Of a stretch of 64,000 nt of DNA, positions 1 to 9,634 are shown one piece after another (positions within the stretch are counted from its first letter, which is position 1; every line of letters starts with the position of its first letter). The notes beneath the pieces are model-generated. The model saw nothing but the letters and a program-made list of their open reading frames with translations, was not told the origin of the DNA and searched no databases. The position numbers were made by a program, and so were the translations under genes. The stretch is taken from the NCBI RefSeq assembly GCF_001548375.1, contig NZ_AP017295.1, positions 3,692,501 to 3,756,500 on the forward strand. Reading direction: 5' to 3'. The stretch is from Nostoc sp. NIES-3756. Its GTDB lineage: Bacteria; Cyanobacteriota; Cyanobacteriia; Cyanobacteriales; Nostocaceae.

Positions 1-1591
1 CTGCATCTACCCCAGCCGCAATACTCATGTAAATTAAGGCGTTTTCTGTCGCCGAACCTGTAACTACATACTCACCCTCGGTCTTACTGACTTGGGTTTC
101 ATTACACAAAACTGAGACATGAATCAGCTTTAACAGTTCATCGTACATATAGGGGTTGATATTTTCCTGCCCAGCGATGAACTGACCATCGACTACTTTA
201 ATTTCCCGCGAGTTGGTGTGAATTTCCACCACCGACATTTTATTTTCCGTAATTGTCCCGGTCTTATCCATGCAAATTGTCTGCACAGAACCCAAAGCTT
301 CCACCGCACTCAAACTACGCACAAGTACTTTATTTCGGCGCATATCGCGGATACCCAAAGCTAAGGTTGTTGTGGCAATTGTTGGTAAACCTTCGGGAAC
401 AGCCGCCACCGCCAAAGATATGGATGACTTCAACATCTGCACTATCCCATATCCCCGCAGTAGTCCCATGCCAAACACCAACCCGCAAAGACCCATCCCA
501 ATAATTACAAGTTGACCACCTACCTCGTCTAATTGTCTAGCGAGGGGTGTTTCGGTGGCATTGGCTGTACCTACCAGGGTTTGAATATGACCCATCTCCG
601 TAAATTGTCCCGTGGCTACAACCGCCGCCAGTCCTTGACCCCCGGTGATATAGGTTCCTCTGTAGATCATATTCAGGCGATCGCCTAAAGGTACATCTTC
701 CCCAGTCAAAGATGCGGTATTCTTACTAACAGGCAAACTCTCACCCGTTAAAGCCGATTCATCAATACTTAAATTATCTGCCTCAATTAGTCTGGCATCT
801 GCGGCTACATAACTACCGGGTTTGAGAATTAAAATATCTCCCACAACTACATTTTCTGTGGGAATTTCCTGTACCTTCCCATCGCGCACCACCCAAGTAG
901 AAGTTTGTTCTTGGTGTTTTAGGGAATGAATGATGCGTTCTGAGTTAGTTTCTGTAGCGAAGCCAATCACAGCATTCAACCCAACTACACCCAAAATTAC
1001 CACAGCATCAATCAATCCTCCAGTAAACACCGAAACCCCAGCCGCCACACCCAGCAAAGCCACTGGTAAAGATTTAAACTGGTCAACTAAGATACTTAAA
1101 CTAGAACGTACCTCCGTTTGGGATAGGACATTTGCCCCGTATATACTCAAATTACGGGCAGCCGACTCACTAGATAATCCTGATGAAGATGTCTTGAAGG
1201 TATCTAGAACAGTGTTTACTGGTATCAGATGCCAATCTTCAGTTTTTTGCTGTTTACCAGCAGCAACTTGTTTATTTTTCTTAACAATTTTCTCCGACTT
1301 TTTCGCCCTAACTAGCTGATTGCTTTTGCGATAATTTAATATAACTTCATCAATCAAATAAGCAATTTGCTTGTAATTATATTCCGGCGAAAAAAAGACC
1401 AAGATGTTACTTGTAGAGATATTAGCAGAAACATTAATAATTTCTGGTCTATTGATGAGCGCTCGCTCCAAATATGCTTTTAGAGATAGCGAATGATAAA
1501 GTTCTTGTACCTTATATCTAGCTCTCCCTTTGACACTAGTATGTATTGCTTGAATCACCTCGATTCCTACTCCTGTAACGCCCTGAGCCAA
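1..1591 (-). CDS. P2-type (Ca2+-ATPase-like) cation-transporting P-type ATPase, 5' part only
   Basis: This gene reads leftwards off the window edge, so only the N-terminal ~530 residues are present. Reverse translation shows an actuator motif (IDESALTGES), a PEGLP motif in the fourth membrane segment (typical of P2A Ca2+/Mn2+ pumps), the phosphorylation motif DKTGTIT near position 270, and the start of the nucleotide-binding domain. The first ~110 residues resemble the HMA-like N-terminal extension of many cyanobacterial pumps. No ATG is in frame near the 5' end. TTG at 1591 follows an in-frame stop (TAG), while GTG at 1558 has a better AGGA-type ribosome site, so the start is uncertain. The transported ion cannot be fixed from this part. 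Confidence 0.88.
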   Translation of the reverse strand, partial: MAQGVTGVGIEVIQAIHTSVKGRARYKVQELYHSLSLKAYLERALINRPEIINVSANISTSNILVFFSPEYNYKQIAYLIDEVILNYRKSNQLVRAKKSEKIVKKNKQVAAGKQQKTEDWHLIPVNTVLDTFKTSSSGLSSESAARNLSIYGANVLSQTEVRSSLSILVDQFKSLPVALLGVAAGVSVFTGGLIDAVVILGVVGLNAVIGFATETNSERIIHSLKHQEQTSTWVVRDGKVQEIPTENVVVGDILILKPGSYVAADARLIEADNLSIDESALTGESLPVSKNTASLTGEDVPLGDRLNMIYRGTYITGGQGLAAVVATGQFTEMGHIQTLVGTANATETPLARQLDEVGGQLVIIGMGLCGLVFGMGLLRGYGIVQMLKSSISLAVAAVPEGLPTIATTTLALGIRDMRRNKVLVRSLSAVEALGSVQTICMDKTGTITENKMSVVEIHTNSREIKVVDGQFIAGQENINPYMYDELLKLIHVSVLCNETQVSKTEGEYVVTGSATENALIYMSIAAGVDA

Positions 1592-2165
1592 TGTAAGCTT
1601 CTATAATATGTATGCTGTAACTAATTATAAAGAATAAAAAGAGGATTTATAATCACAAAAATTGTTAAGACTTTCAAAGTCATATTCATTACCAGTTAAC
1701 AAATACAATTATTTCCTAAATAAATCCTATAAAACATATCATTATCAAGAGCGCAATTCTACATTAAAAAATTAAATATTTACTTTTATAAAAGATTAAC
1801 CATATAGAAGATTACTTAAATAAAATACTGCATCCATCAGCCTAAAGTTACAAACAATAAAGAAGAATTAGTCTTTGCCCGTCGATAATCTAACTTAGCT
1901 ATCATTTAAAGTGAGTTCGACGAATTTAAAAGACCCCTCTCCAAACCTCTCCCCTACAAGGAGAGAGGCTTCAAAACCTTAATTTTAGTTGACATTTAAA
2001 GCTATTTAAGCCCCTCTCCGCGTCGGAGAGAGGTTGGGGAGAGGTCATCAAACTCACGTTCATTTAAACTACCACTTTAGTCTGAAGAATTGGCTAAAGA
2101 AAAATGCTAGTAGTAGTTAGGTGGCTTGTCAGCCGACGCATTCATAACTAACACATACTAAATAA
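1592..2165. other. Intergenic region, AT-rich, with one repeat element
   Basis: There is no supported gene in these ~570 bases. The region holds the upstream sequence of the divergent P-type ATPase and PPOX genes and a C/T-rich inverted repeat at 1933-2045, listed separately. The rest is AT-rich with no clear promoter that I could defend. Confidence 0.6.
1933..2045. repeat. Interrupted inverted repeat, CCCCTCTCC type
   Basis: The left arm begins GACCCCTCTCCAAACCTCTC (from 1933). The right arm, GGAGAGAGGTTGGGGAGAGG (about 2025-2044), is its approximate reverse complement. Each half also contains its own small hairpin (CCTCTCC...GGAGAGAGG and CCTCTCCGCGTCGGAGAGAGG). Such C/T-rich palindromes are dispersed in Nostoc genomes. 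It carries no coding frame. Confidence 0.65.
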
Positions 2166-2609
2166 ATGACAATTTCTACAGACCGCAATCAACAGATTCA
2201 GCAGTTGCAACAATTAATTCAAGACATTGATTATGCCATGCTGACTACCATCGATGATGATGGCAGTTTGCACAGCCGCCCAATGTACTTTAATGGTGAT
2301 ATTGACACCAATGGCACACTCTGGTTTTTCTCATCTGCTAGTTCTCACAAAGCATTGGAAGTAGAACATCATCAACAAGTGAGTGTTAACTTTTCATCCC
2401 CAAATCAACAGCGATTTATATCTATATCAGGCACAGCAGAATTAGTAAAAGACCGTCAAAAAATTCAAGAAGAATGGCAGCCTGAATTAGAAACTTGGTT
2501 TCCCCAAGGATTAAATGAACCCGATATAGCTTTACTCAAAGTTAATATCAACAGGGTCGATTATTGGGATGATAAATCTAATTTCCATGCCAAAACAATT
2601 AGTCTATAA
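2166..2609 (+). CDS. Pyridoxamine 5'-phosphate oxidase-fold stress protein (general stress protein 26 family)
   Basis: This 147-residue protein matches the single-domain split-barrel PPOX family that binds FMN or a related flavin. Seen features are AMLTTIDDDGSLHSRPM at residues ~24-40, the WFFSS strand at ~53-57, and a C-terminal DYWDDKS segment typical of the general stress protein 26 group. Its length is normal for that family, so it is unlikely to be PdxH, which is longer. The start ATG is the only good one. It is flanked by long gaps and appears monocistronic, with a 14-bp-stem hairpin just after the stop. The substrate is unknown. Confidence 0.85.
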   Translation: MTISTDRNQQIQQLQQLIQDIDYAMLTTIDDDGSLHSRPMYFNGDIDTNGTLWFFSSASSHKALEVEHHQQVSVNFSSPNQQRFISISGTAELVKDRQKIQEEWQPELETWFPQGLNEPDIALLKVNINRVDYWDDKSNFHAKTISL

Positions 2610-3237
2610 ATAAGGAAAATATTGATAAGGATAAAATCTATCTTCATCCTTATCAATATATGGAAATTTTACTATTTTAAGCATATATGTATGATACATA
2701 AGTAGGAACTCACATCTGCGGGTTCCTACTTATGCGTTAATATACTACGGTATTTGCAGTGTTTAAATGTAAAGAAAAATTATAATTTATCCAACTATCA
2801 AACTTGAGGCGATCGCCACAATACATCCTGTCTTAAATATTTCTAAAACCAACCTTATATTAGGCGGATAGTTAACTAAGAAGTTACCAAACAATAAGAT
2901 TTTTATTATGATCATTAACTATTAACTGTTGACGGGCAACACTCAACAACTTTGCAGAGTAAGAATCTTGTGATTGTAAAGTTAATTGATTAGATTATTT
3001 ATACAAGTATAAGTTTTCACTTACTTTACTTAAAAATTCATCCATCGTAGAGTAAGAATAGTTTAAATTTTTTAGAATCATATCAAATTTATTTTGAGGT
3101 TTGTTGATTTAGCTTACTAAATCAGCAACTTCAGTTAATATTAATCAGGTTTTACTGTTTAGTTGCTCATCCTGACCTAGTAGCTCACTTGGTATTAATT
3201 TCAACTCATTCAATAGCTTTTAGCTCTCATTGCTCCC
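2610..3237. other. Intergenic region with two hairpins
   Basis: This ~630-base gap holds the stem-loop at 2619-2659 and a second perfect 12-bp inverted repeat (ATAAGTAGGAAC at 2698-2709 with GTTCCTACTTAT at 2722-2733). A HIP1-like site lies near 2790. I see no coding frame or RNA gene in the remainder. Confidence 0.55.
2619..2659 (+). terminator. Stem-loop after the PPOX-fold gene
   Basis: A perfect 14-bp stem (ATATTGATAAGGAT paired with ATCCTTATCAATAT, 13-base loop) lies ten bases after the stop codon. No long T-run follows, so it may act as an mRNA 3' stabiliser or a weak terminator rather than a classical intrinsic terminator. Confidence 0.5.
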
Positions 3238-3750
3238 ATGCTGACCCATCACCGCAAGCCCGTGTGCTTATCACTCATATCAACTGATCTGCCATTCTGG
3301 TCAGTTGTAGAAACTGCTGGAACACTATATCAAAAAGATATTGATAGGTTCCATTTATTACTCACTGCACCACCACTAATCACTTGTGAAGTAGCTAGTC
3401 CCGAAAATTCAGAAGAAAAACTTTTACCACGTACTAGTAAAGCTTATGCCCCCGCTAGTCCTAGAGTTTTGTGGTTAGAAATTTCTCCCTATCGAGTAAT
3501 TATGACCATGCAAGGTAACGACCAAGTGAGTTATCGTCACTTTTGGGAACAGGGGGTTTATGGTGTGAGTCGGTATTGGCTACCTACTGAATCATTACAA
3601 CCCAGTGATCCTATTCGCTTACGAAACTATACCAATAGTTTAAGCCTAAGCGGACGCGAACTGCCTGAGAATTTACGTGTGGAATATGAATTATGGGCAG
3701 AAAAAGTGCAATTAGGTCGCTATATTCTTAATTTAGAAATTCAACATTAA
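3238..3750 (+). CDS. Conserved hypothetical cyanobacterial protein (170 aa)
   Basis: I do not recognise a named domain. The 170-residue product is soluble-looking, without signal peptide or membrane segment. It has a charged linker (residues ~55-75) and an aromatic-rich C-terminal half (residues ~80-170) with WLEISPYRVIMTMQGNDQVS and a tail LGRYILNLEI, which looks like a beta-sandwich. Start ATG follows a CTCCC-rich stretch with no strong ribosome site. A clear intrinsic terminator follows directly, and codon use resembles neighbouring genes, so I think it is real. Confidence 0.7.
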   Translation: MLTHHRKPVCLSLISTDLPFWSVVETAGTLYQKDIDRFHLLLTAPPLITCEVASPENSEEKLLPRTSKAYAPASPRVLWLEISPYRVIMTMQGNDQVSYRHFWEQGVYGVSRYWLPTESLQPSDPIRLRNYTNSLSLSGRELPENLRVEYELWAEKVQLGRYILNLEIQH

Positions 3751-3752
3751 TC

Positions 3753-3786
3753 AAAAAACTCCACCCACAAGCGGGTGGAGTTTTTG
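3753..3786 (+). terminator. Intrinsic terminator, bidirectional
   Basis: The hairpin ACTCCACCC-loop-GGGTGGAGT is bounded by A-rich sequence on the left and TTTTT on the right, three bases after the stop of the 170-aa gene. It can also serve the aldehyde dehydrogenase gene that converges from the other strand. Confidence 0.85.
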
Positions 3787-3822
3787 TCAGTGGTCAATTG
3801 CTATTTTCCTCATTCCACTCTT

Positions 3823-5289
3823 TTACAACTTGATAGTCACAGTCTTCACTTCCGTGTACTGTTGCAACCCATATTCACCTAGTTCTCGACCAATACCAGA
3901 CTGCTTAAACCCACCAAAAGGTGCAGCCGCATCGAATACGTCGTAACAGTTTACCCATACTGTACCCGCACGCACATTGTTAGCGATCGCATGAGCTTTA
4001 GTGATATCCTTTGTCCAAACGGCGGCGGCGAGTCCATACATGGTAGTGTTTGCCCGTTGTATCACCTCATCAATGTCTTTGAACTTGATGATACTCATCA
4101 CTGGGCCAAAAATTTCCTCTTGGGCAATCTTCATATCGTCGCGCACATCCGCAAAGACGGTGGGGGCGATAAAAAAGCCCTGTTCCCCAACGCGATTTCC
4201 ACCACACAACATCTGTGCGCCATCACGCATCCCCGACTCGATGTAACCCATTACTTTGTCGAATTGTTCTTTATCTACCTGCGGCCCTTGTTGGGTATTG
4301 GCATCGAAGGGATCACCAACTACACGCCTTCTAGCTTGTTCTACAGTTCTGGCGACAAACTCGTCATAACATTTCTCTTCCACAAATAGCCGCGAACCAG
4401 CGCAACAACACTGACCTTGGTTAAAGAATATCGCATCGTGAGCGCCGGCGATCGCTTCATCAAAGTCAGCGTCAGCAAACACAATATTGGGACTCTTACC
4501 ACCTAATTCCAAAGTTACCCGCTTCAAGTTAGTTTTAGCGGCCGCTTCCATAATTAGATGTCCCACTTCCGTCGAACCAGTGAATGCCACCTTATCTACA
4601 TCCATATGATGAGATATGGCCGCCCCAGCCGTTGGCCCGTATCCTGATAAAATATTCACCACCCCAGGAGGAAACCCAGCTTCCACAATCAACTCTCCCA
4701 CCCGTAGCGCTGATAGTGGAGTTTGTTCGGCTGTTTTCATCACCACAACATTACCCGTTGCTAAAGCTGGTGCTAACTTCCACGCCTGCATTAACAAGGG
4801 AAAATTCCAAGGGATAATTTGCCCAACCACACCCACCGGTTCATGGCGAGTGTAACAGAAATACGGTCCATTAATTGGGATGGTTTTTCCTTGTACCTTA
4901 TCCGCCCAACCTGCGTAGTAACGATAGCAGGCAATGACTAAAGACAAATCACCCAAAGAATCTTGTAAAGGTTTACCGTTATCTAGAGTTTCTAACCGCG
5001 CCAACTCATCAATATTCTGCTCAATTAAATCTGCTAACTTATAAAGCAAATCGCCCCTTCTAGTAGCAGATATCTTTGACCATTCTCCATTGAAAGCGGC
5101 ACGGGCTGCTTTTACAGCCTTATCCACATCTGCCGCATCTGCTTGGGCTACATCGCAGATGACCTCGCCCGTGGCTGGATTAATTGTCTCAAATCTCTGA
5201 CCGCTAACACTTTCCACCCATTCATTGTTTATTAGCAGCCTGGTTGGGCCGATTTTCACCAGTTGCTTTGGTTCCTTCGCCGTAACCAT
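3823..5289 (-). CDS. NAD(P)+-dependent aldehyde dehydrogenase
   Basis: This 488-residue enzyme oxidises an aldehyde to the carboxylic acid. Diagnostic ALDH-superfamily features are visible: the PWNFPLLM motif (~residue 160), the Rossmann turn FTGSTEVG (~240), the general base Glu in LELGGKSP (~262) and the catalytic Cys within [10 protein letters not shown] (~296). The overall sequence resembles the retinal/ALDH1-2-like class used by cyanobacteria for alkanals, retinal-type aldehydes or betaine aldehyde; the substrate is inferred only. ATG at 5289 is preceded by a strong AGGAGG at 5-base spacing. Monocistronic; ends against the bidirectional terminator at 3753-3786. Confidence 0.93.
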   Translation of the reverse strand: MVTAKEPKQLVKIGPTRLLINNEWVESVSGQRFETINPATGEVICDVAQADAADVDKAVKAARAAFNGEWSKISATRRGDLLYKLADLIEQNIDELARLETLDNGKPLQDSLGDLSLVIACYRYYAGWADKVQGKTIPINGPYFCYTRHEPVGVVGQIIPWNFPLLMQAWKLAPALATGNVVVMKTAEQTPLSALRVGELIVEAGFPPGVVNILSGYGPTAGAAISHHMDVDKVAFTGSTEVGHLIMEAAAKTNLKRVTLELGGKSPNIVFADADFDEAIAGAHDAIFFNQGQCCCAGSRLFVEEKCYDEFVARTVEQARRRVVGDPFDANTQQGPQVDKEQFDKVMGYIESGMRDGAQMLCGGNRVGEQGFFIAPTVFADVRDDMKIAQEEIFGPVMSIIKFKDIDEVIQRANTTMYGLAAAVWTKDITKAHAIANNVRAGTVWVNCYDVFDAAAPFGGFKQSGIGRELGEYGLQQYTEVKTVTIKL

Positions 5290-5728
5290 CAGGCCCTCCT
5301 AAAGCTATGAAAAGTTTGTTTAAATCTATATCTTTATGTTTCCTGCTATACAGCAGTTAGCTAGATTTCTTTAGATATTTTTTGTTTTTGCTTAACATTA
5401 CTATGTGAAATATTACTAACAATTCACTTGCTTCCGTATTCTTTTATCCTCCTTATAAGAGTACGGAATAATCTACCTTCTGCAAAAACAACCAACATGG
5501 GCAGGTCACTATTCAGACTCATCTACAATAAATATCATTTTATTTCTTAAGTTAGTAGACAAAAGTTGGTATATGACTTTAGGAATACAACTAAAGTATG
5601 AGATCGGTTCTTATCTAACTCAAAATTAATTGAAAATAATAGATTCATTTATGGAATAGAGAATTTAGGAAATTATCAAGACACAATTATAAGATTTACC
5701 TATAAAGTTGATAACAAAAAATAATAAT
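5290..5728. other. Intergenic region, nothing identified
   Basis: These ~440 AT-rich bases lie upstream of the aldehyde dehydrogenase and downstream of the peptidoglycan-binding gene. I see no open frame, RNA gene or strong hairpin. Confidence 0.5.
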
Positions 5729-6211
5729 TTAACCGTAAAAAATAGGTGCATTACTAATAGCAAACCAAGTGCGATCGCCGACAACACCATCGACTTTTAG
5801 GCTATTACGCAATTGAAAAGATTTCACGGCTACTTCTGTAATTAAACCGAAATCACCATCAAGCGCTCCTGTGTAATAGCCAGAAACCTGTAATCTTTGT
5901 TGCAACGCTTTTACCAGTTTGCCTTGGCTTCCATGTTGCATCACAGGTAAATCAGTTGCCCCTCCCGTATACAGTGCTTGCCAAGTTTTATACTCAACCA
6001 CACCAGTATCCGGCAAGAAAACACGATGTTGAAATAATATTACACCCCCAACCGTCTCCAAATTTAGCACCCCATCAATAGGGCCAGAATAACAATAGTA
6101 CTTGTTTAAAAGTCGTTGTAATTCTTTCACCGCCTCTCCTGTATCGCCTTGTTTCAGTATTGGTTGATATTCAGGAAATCTTTTATTAATTGGATTTGCC
6201 ATAATTCTCAT
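5729..6211 (-). CDS. Protein with two peptidoglycan-binding (PG_binding_1) domains
   Basis: The 160-residue product consists of two tandem PG_binding_1 repeats. The first begins QPILKQGDTGEAVKELQRLL (~residue 18), the second MQHGSQGKLVKALQQRL (~90). Each carries the D-G-x-[FL]-x-x-x-T core (IDGVLNLET, LDGDFGLIT). No catalytic hydrolase domain is attached and no clear signal peptide is visible, so it probably binds cell wall as an accessory. Methionine 4 (MANPINKR) is an alternative start nine bases downstream. It is a lone gene between two long gaps. Confidence 0.85.
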   Translation of the reverse strand: MRIMANPINKRFPEYQPILKQGDTGEAVKELQRLLNKYYCYSGPIDGVLNLETVGGVILFQHRVFLPDTGVVEYKTWQALYTGGATDLPVMQHGSQGKLVKALQQRLQVSGYYTGALDGDFGLITEVAVKSFQLRNSLKVDGVVGDRTWFAISNAPIFYG

Positions 6212-6587
6212 ATCTGAGACTCCAAACTAGTCGGTTTTTATACTACAACAATAAAATAATAATATAAATGAAAACTTCACCCATTCTGAGTGAATTTGTA
6301 CTACCCAACTGGTTAACCCGTTAGCAGGAAGCCAAACTATAATAATGGGTCATAATCATTTTGAACTGTAATTGTTTTAACAGGTAAATAGCAGAAAGAA
6401 AAGATGAAAGCTAAAAAAAGTTTAAGTATAATTTGATTTACGCATTATTTAAAGAGAAAATATTAATACGTAGATACGCTTCTAAGCTTTTATTTAGAAA
6501 ATAGCTGTCAAATTTATCACTTAGTGGAACTGCAAAAGTTTCTTAGTGCTAACTTTAAGAGGTCATAACTAAAATATTCTCCAGCCT
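6212..6587. other. Intergenic region, nothing identified
   Basis: An AT-rich gap of ~375 bases between cobS and the peptidoglycan-binding gene (both on the minus strand). No open frame, RNA gene or convincing terminator was found. Confidence 0.5.
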
Positions 6588-7343
6588 TTATACCCATACA
6601 CACAGTACACACATAAATAGGGCTTCAGTCCATTCCACAACTGCACCGTAGGTATCGCCAGTGTGTCCGCCTAATTTGTGGTTGAACCATGCACCTATTA
6701 AAGTAGCGATCGCACTCCCAGCAATCACCATCACCATTGGTTCTAAGAAATTGTGACCATTGCCTAACCAGAGTAAACCACTGACTGCAAACATCAGCAA
6801 TAAACCTGGTAATAAATCTTGATAGTTGCGAATAGCTTGTTTATGAAATGCGCCTTTACCAGTGGGTTTTAGGTAAGGATAGCAGGCGATCGCCACTTGT
6901 TGTCCCCAACGTCCCCAACCACAAGCAGCTATTAAAATTAGCCAGCGAAAAGAAGCTATATCAGTTAAAGCCGAAGTCTTGAGTAAGAGAATAGCGATCG
7001 CACTCATCGCCCCAAAAGCACCCGTAGCACTATCTGCCATTACCTCTAACCGCCGTTCCGGGTTCCCCACCGCCAAACCATCAGCCGTATCCATCGCCCC
7101 ATCCAAATGTAATCCCCCTGTGATAAAAATCCACAGCCCCACCACCAACGCGCTACGAGTTAATACAGGCATTCCCAAATAACTCATACCCACATCAACC
7201 AATCCTAAAACACCCCCAATAAATAACCCCACCACAGGCGCAAAACGCGCCACCCCTTGAAAATCCAAACCATTGATATAAGGCAATGGGATACTCGTAT
7301 AGAATAAAACACTCGCCCACAAACCCAACAAAAACCTCATCAT
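6588..7343 (-). CDS. cobS: Adenosylcobinamide-GDP ribazoletransferase (cobalamin synthase)
   Basis: CobS joins adenosylcobinamide-GDP to alpha-ribazole (phosphate) in the last step of cobalamin assembly, at the membrane. The 251-residue sequence is a polytopic membrane protein. It carries the family hallmarks [15 protein letters not shown] (~residues 77-91) and [17 protein letters not shown] (~225-241), whose acidic residues bind Mg2+. Length is normal. The start is one of two adjacent ATGs preceded by AAAGGGG. No other cobalamin gene is adjacent, and I saw no cobalamin riboswitch upstream. Confidence 0.95.
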   Translation of the reverse strand: MMRFLLGLWASVLFYTSIPLPYINGLDFQGVARFAPVVGLFIGGVLGLVDVGMSYLGMPVLTRSALVVGLWIFITGGLHLDGAMDTADGLAVGNPERRLEVMADSATGAFGAMSAIAILLLKTSALTDIASFRWLILIAACGWGRWGQQVAIACYPYLKPTGKGAFHKQAIRNYQDLLPGLLLMFAVSGLLWLGNGHNFLEPMVMVIAGSAIATLIGAWFNHKLGGHTGDTYGAVVEWTEALFMCVLCVWV

Positions 7344-7365
7344 CCCCTTTCTTACTCCTCATAAA

Positions 7366-7440
7366 AACCTCTACGCGACGGCAGTCCGCTCAAGTCGGGA
7401 AACCCGCCCATGCGGCTGCCTCCCCTCGGTGTTAAAAACT
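7366..7440. repeat. GC-rich palindromic repeat cluster
   Basis: A short GC-rich stretch between divergent cobS and the nucleoside transporter contains GGCAGTCCGCTCAAGTCGGG and GGAAACCCGCCCATGCGGC-type sequence. The same GGGAAACCCGCC core recurs near 11765. It stands out from the AT-rich surroundings and looks like a dispersed Nostoc palindromic repeat. Confidence 0.5.
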
Positions 7441-7510
7441 CCTGCAAACCTCACAAAGCAATAAAATCTCATGTACACTTTTTGACCAAACCACAAAAAA
7501 CAAAAACCAC

Positions 7511-8719
7511 ATGGAACGCGCCATTTCTGCCTTAGGAATTTTATTATTCATTGGTATCTCCTACGCCCTCTCAGTTCAGCGTGATGCAGTACGTTGGCGC
7601 ACAGTAGCCTGGGGATTAGGTTTAGAGTTTGTCTTTGCCTTGATAATTCTCAAAACACCTTGGGGATTGAACGTTTTTAAAACTTTAGGTGATACAATCA
7701 GCAACTTTCTCTCATTTTCCGATGTGGGAGCGAAATTTGTCTTTGGCGATAACTATAAAGATCATCTATTCGCCTTTCAGGTACTGCCGACAATTATCTT
7801 CTTTTCCGCCTTCATTAGTGTGACGTACCATTATGGCATCTTGCAAAGAGTAGTAAATATGCTGGCGTGGGTAATGATGAAGACCATGAAAACCTCCGGT
7901 TCCGAGTCTCTATCTTGTGCCGGCAACATTTTTTTAGGGCCGACAGAATCAGCACTCATGGTAAAACCCTACGTAGCCAACATGACACTATCAGAAATCC
8001 ATGCCGTGATGACTGGAGGCTTTGCAACCATAGCTGGTGGTGTATTGGGGGCTTATCTTTCCTTTGGGATTCCTCCAGAACATCTAATAGCTGCCTTTTT
8101 TATGACGGCTCCCACTTCATTAGTAGTATCAAAATTACTTTATCCAGAAATGGAAGTATCGGCAACGGCGCTTAAAGTGCAGATGGATGTAGAAACCAAT
8201 TATGTGAATGTGATTGATGCTGCTACTAGCGGGGCTATAGACGGTGTGAAGTTAGCAGTTAATGTTGGGGTAATGATTATCGCTTTCTTGGGATTACTAG
8301 CCGTAGTTAATGCCCTACTAGGATGGCTAGGTTCCTTTGTTAATTTGCCACAATTATCTTTAGAATGGATTTTATCTTTTATTATGGCTCCGATTGCCTT
8401 TTTCATGGGTGTACCTTGGGCTGATTGCGCTCAAGTGGGGGCGCTACTAGGTAAAAAAACTATCTTGAATGAGTTTATAGCTTATGTAGATTTAGGAAAT
8501 TTAATTAAAAGTGGGAAAATTTCCCCTAGAGGCGTAATTATTGCCACTTATGCCTTGTGTAACTTTGCAAATATTGGTTCAATTGGGATTACCATTGGGG
8601 GTATGACTGGTATGGCTCCCCAACGTCAACATGACTTTGCACGTATGGGTGTAAGAAGTATGATTGGCGGATTATTAGCTAGTTTTATTACTGCCTGTAT
8701 TGCTGGGATACTAATTTAG
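7511..8719 (+). CDS. Concentrative nucleoside transporter (NupC/CNT family)
   Basis: This 402-residue inner-membrane protein takes up nucleosides using an ion gradient. It shows CNT signatures: the hydrophobic N-terminal helix pair, GNIFLGPTESALMVKPY (~residues 136-152) containing the (Q/T)E motif that contacts nucleoside, and CNFANIGSIGITIGG (~350). The length equals bacterial NupC. Its stop codon abuts the stop codon of the converging gene with no gap. Substrate range cannot be read from sequence. Confidence 0.92.
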   Translation: MERAISALGILLFIGISYALSVQRDAVRWRTVAWGLGLEFVFALIILKTPWGLNVFKTLGDTISNFLSFSDVGAKFVFGDNYKDHLFAFQVLPTIIFFSAFISVTYHYGILQRVVNMLAWVMMKTMKTSGSESLSCAGNIFLGPTESALMVKPYVANMTLSEIHAVMTGGFATIAGGVLGAYLSFGIPPEHLIAAFFMTAPTSLVVSKLLYPEMEVSATALKVQMDVETNYVNVIDAATSGAIDGVKLAVNVGVMIIAFLGLLAVVNALLGWLGSFVNLPQLSLEWILSFIMAPIAFFMGVPWADCAQVGALLGKKTILNEFIAYVDLGNLIKSGKISPRGVIIATYALCNFANIGSIGITIGGMTGMAPQRQHDFARMGVRSMIGGLLASFITACIAGILI

Positions 8720-9178
8720 CTATTGTTTGACATACCCAAGTCGCCAATTTTGAGGTTGCTTTAACTGATTAATTTTACCTTGAAAAATTAGATTTAGGGC
8801 GATACGAGTATTTAGGTATCCTCGAGTTAAATAGTATCCTTGCTTGCGAGGAATACCAGCCAGAACATTTTGCTCAACAGGTGCAAGTCCCCCACAATGA
8901 ATAGGTTCTTTGGGGATTTTTAGCCTGAATAAATATTCATGTTGATAACCATTGGGAATCTGAAATACAGCATATGTATGATGGGGGCCACGCCAGGGCT
9001 GAATGACTATCTTGTCAGGATATGTATAGTATTTAGCATTCTTTGTTTGAAAAAATCCATAGGGCATATTGCAACTCATAACAGGCGATCGCTCTAATTT
9101 ATCTGAGATAAAAGATACGCCCATCACCCCAAATAAACTCAAGGCAAAGAATATGTAAAATAGAGACTTTTTTAGCAC
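8720..9178 (-). CDS. Hypothetical protein with N-terminal membrane anchor or signal peptide (152 aa)
   Basis: I do not recognise the family. Residues 1-25 form a Lys-led hydrophobic segment (LFYIFFALSLFGVMGVSFI) consistent with a signal peptide or signal anchor, so the remaining ~125 residues should lie in the periplasm. Two cysteines (in VMSCNMPYG and IHCGGLAP) could form a disulfide. The gene converges stop-to-stop with the nucleoside transporter. Codon use looks native. Confidence 0.65.
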   Translation of the reverse strand: MLKKSLFYIFFALSLFGVMGVSFISDKLERSPVMSCNMPYGFFQTKNAKYYTYPDKIVIQPWRGPHHTYAVFQIPNGYQHEYLFRLKIPKEPIHCGGLAPVEQNVLAGIPRKQGYYLTRGYLNTRIALNLIFQGKINQLKQPQNWRLGYVKQ

Positions 9179-9216
9179 TTATCGAGTTCCTACATTATTT
9201 CTGTTTGCTATTTTAG

Positions 9217-9474
9217 CTATTAATAAAAAAAGGTATTCCTGAGTATTGGATTATAGATTATGCGGCTTTTGGTACTAGAAAGTTTATTGGCAATCCTAAA
9301 CAGCCTACTATATCCATTTATCAATTAATCGATGGTGAGTACCAAGTTACTCAATTTAAAGGCAATACCCATATCGTCTCACCTACTTTCCCCGAATTGA
9401 ATTTAACCGCCGAACAGATTTTTCAAGCTGGCGGCTTGTCAACGCTGACTACACAACCACATGACGGAATGTAA
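9217..9474 (+). pseudogene. Uma2-family (DUF820) restriction-endonuclease-like protein, C-terminal remnant
   Basis: An open frame without a start codon runs from just after an in-frame TAG at 9214 to TAA at 9472. It reads KKGIPEYWIIDYAAFG, the conserved core of Uma2 proteins, then ISIYQLIDGEYQVTQFKG and a typical tail FPELNLTAEQIFQAG. Uma2 proteins are normally ~190 residues; only about 86 C-terminal residues remain. The missing N-terminal half would lie where the 152-aa gene now starts on the other strand. This is a truncated relic. Confidence 0.8.
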
Positions 9475-9634
9475 CGGAAAATTTTCTGACTTTTTTATCG
9501 GGTAAACCATTGTGAAGTCACGCGATCGCAATTTTTACTAAATATAAAAATTTACCCGCTATTAAAGTAGCGATCGCTTTCGTCTTGCTAAATTAACATG
9601 GGATTACAATCAAGCAAGCTAGCAGCAAATAACA

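Noticed and set aside
253..1319. Plus-strand frames of 80-130 codons at the window start
   Set aside because: They are antisense shadows of the P-type ATPase, whose motifs are clear on the minus strand.
3991..4855. Plus-strand frames within the aldehyde dehydrogenase
   Set aside because: Antisense to a strongly conserved enzyme; no ribosome sites or family features.
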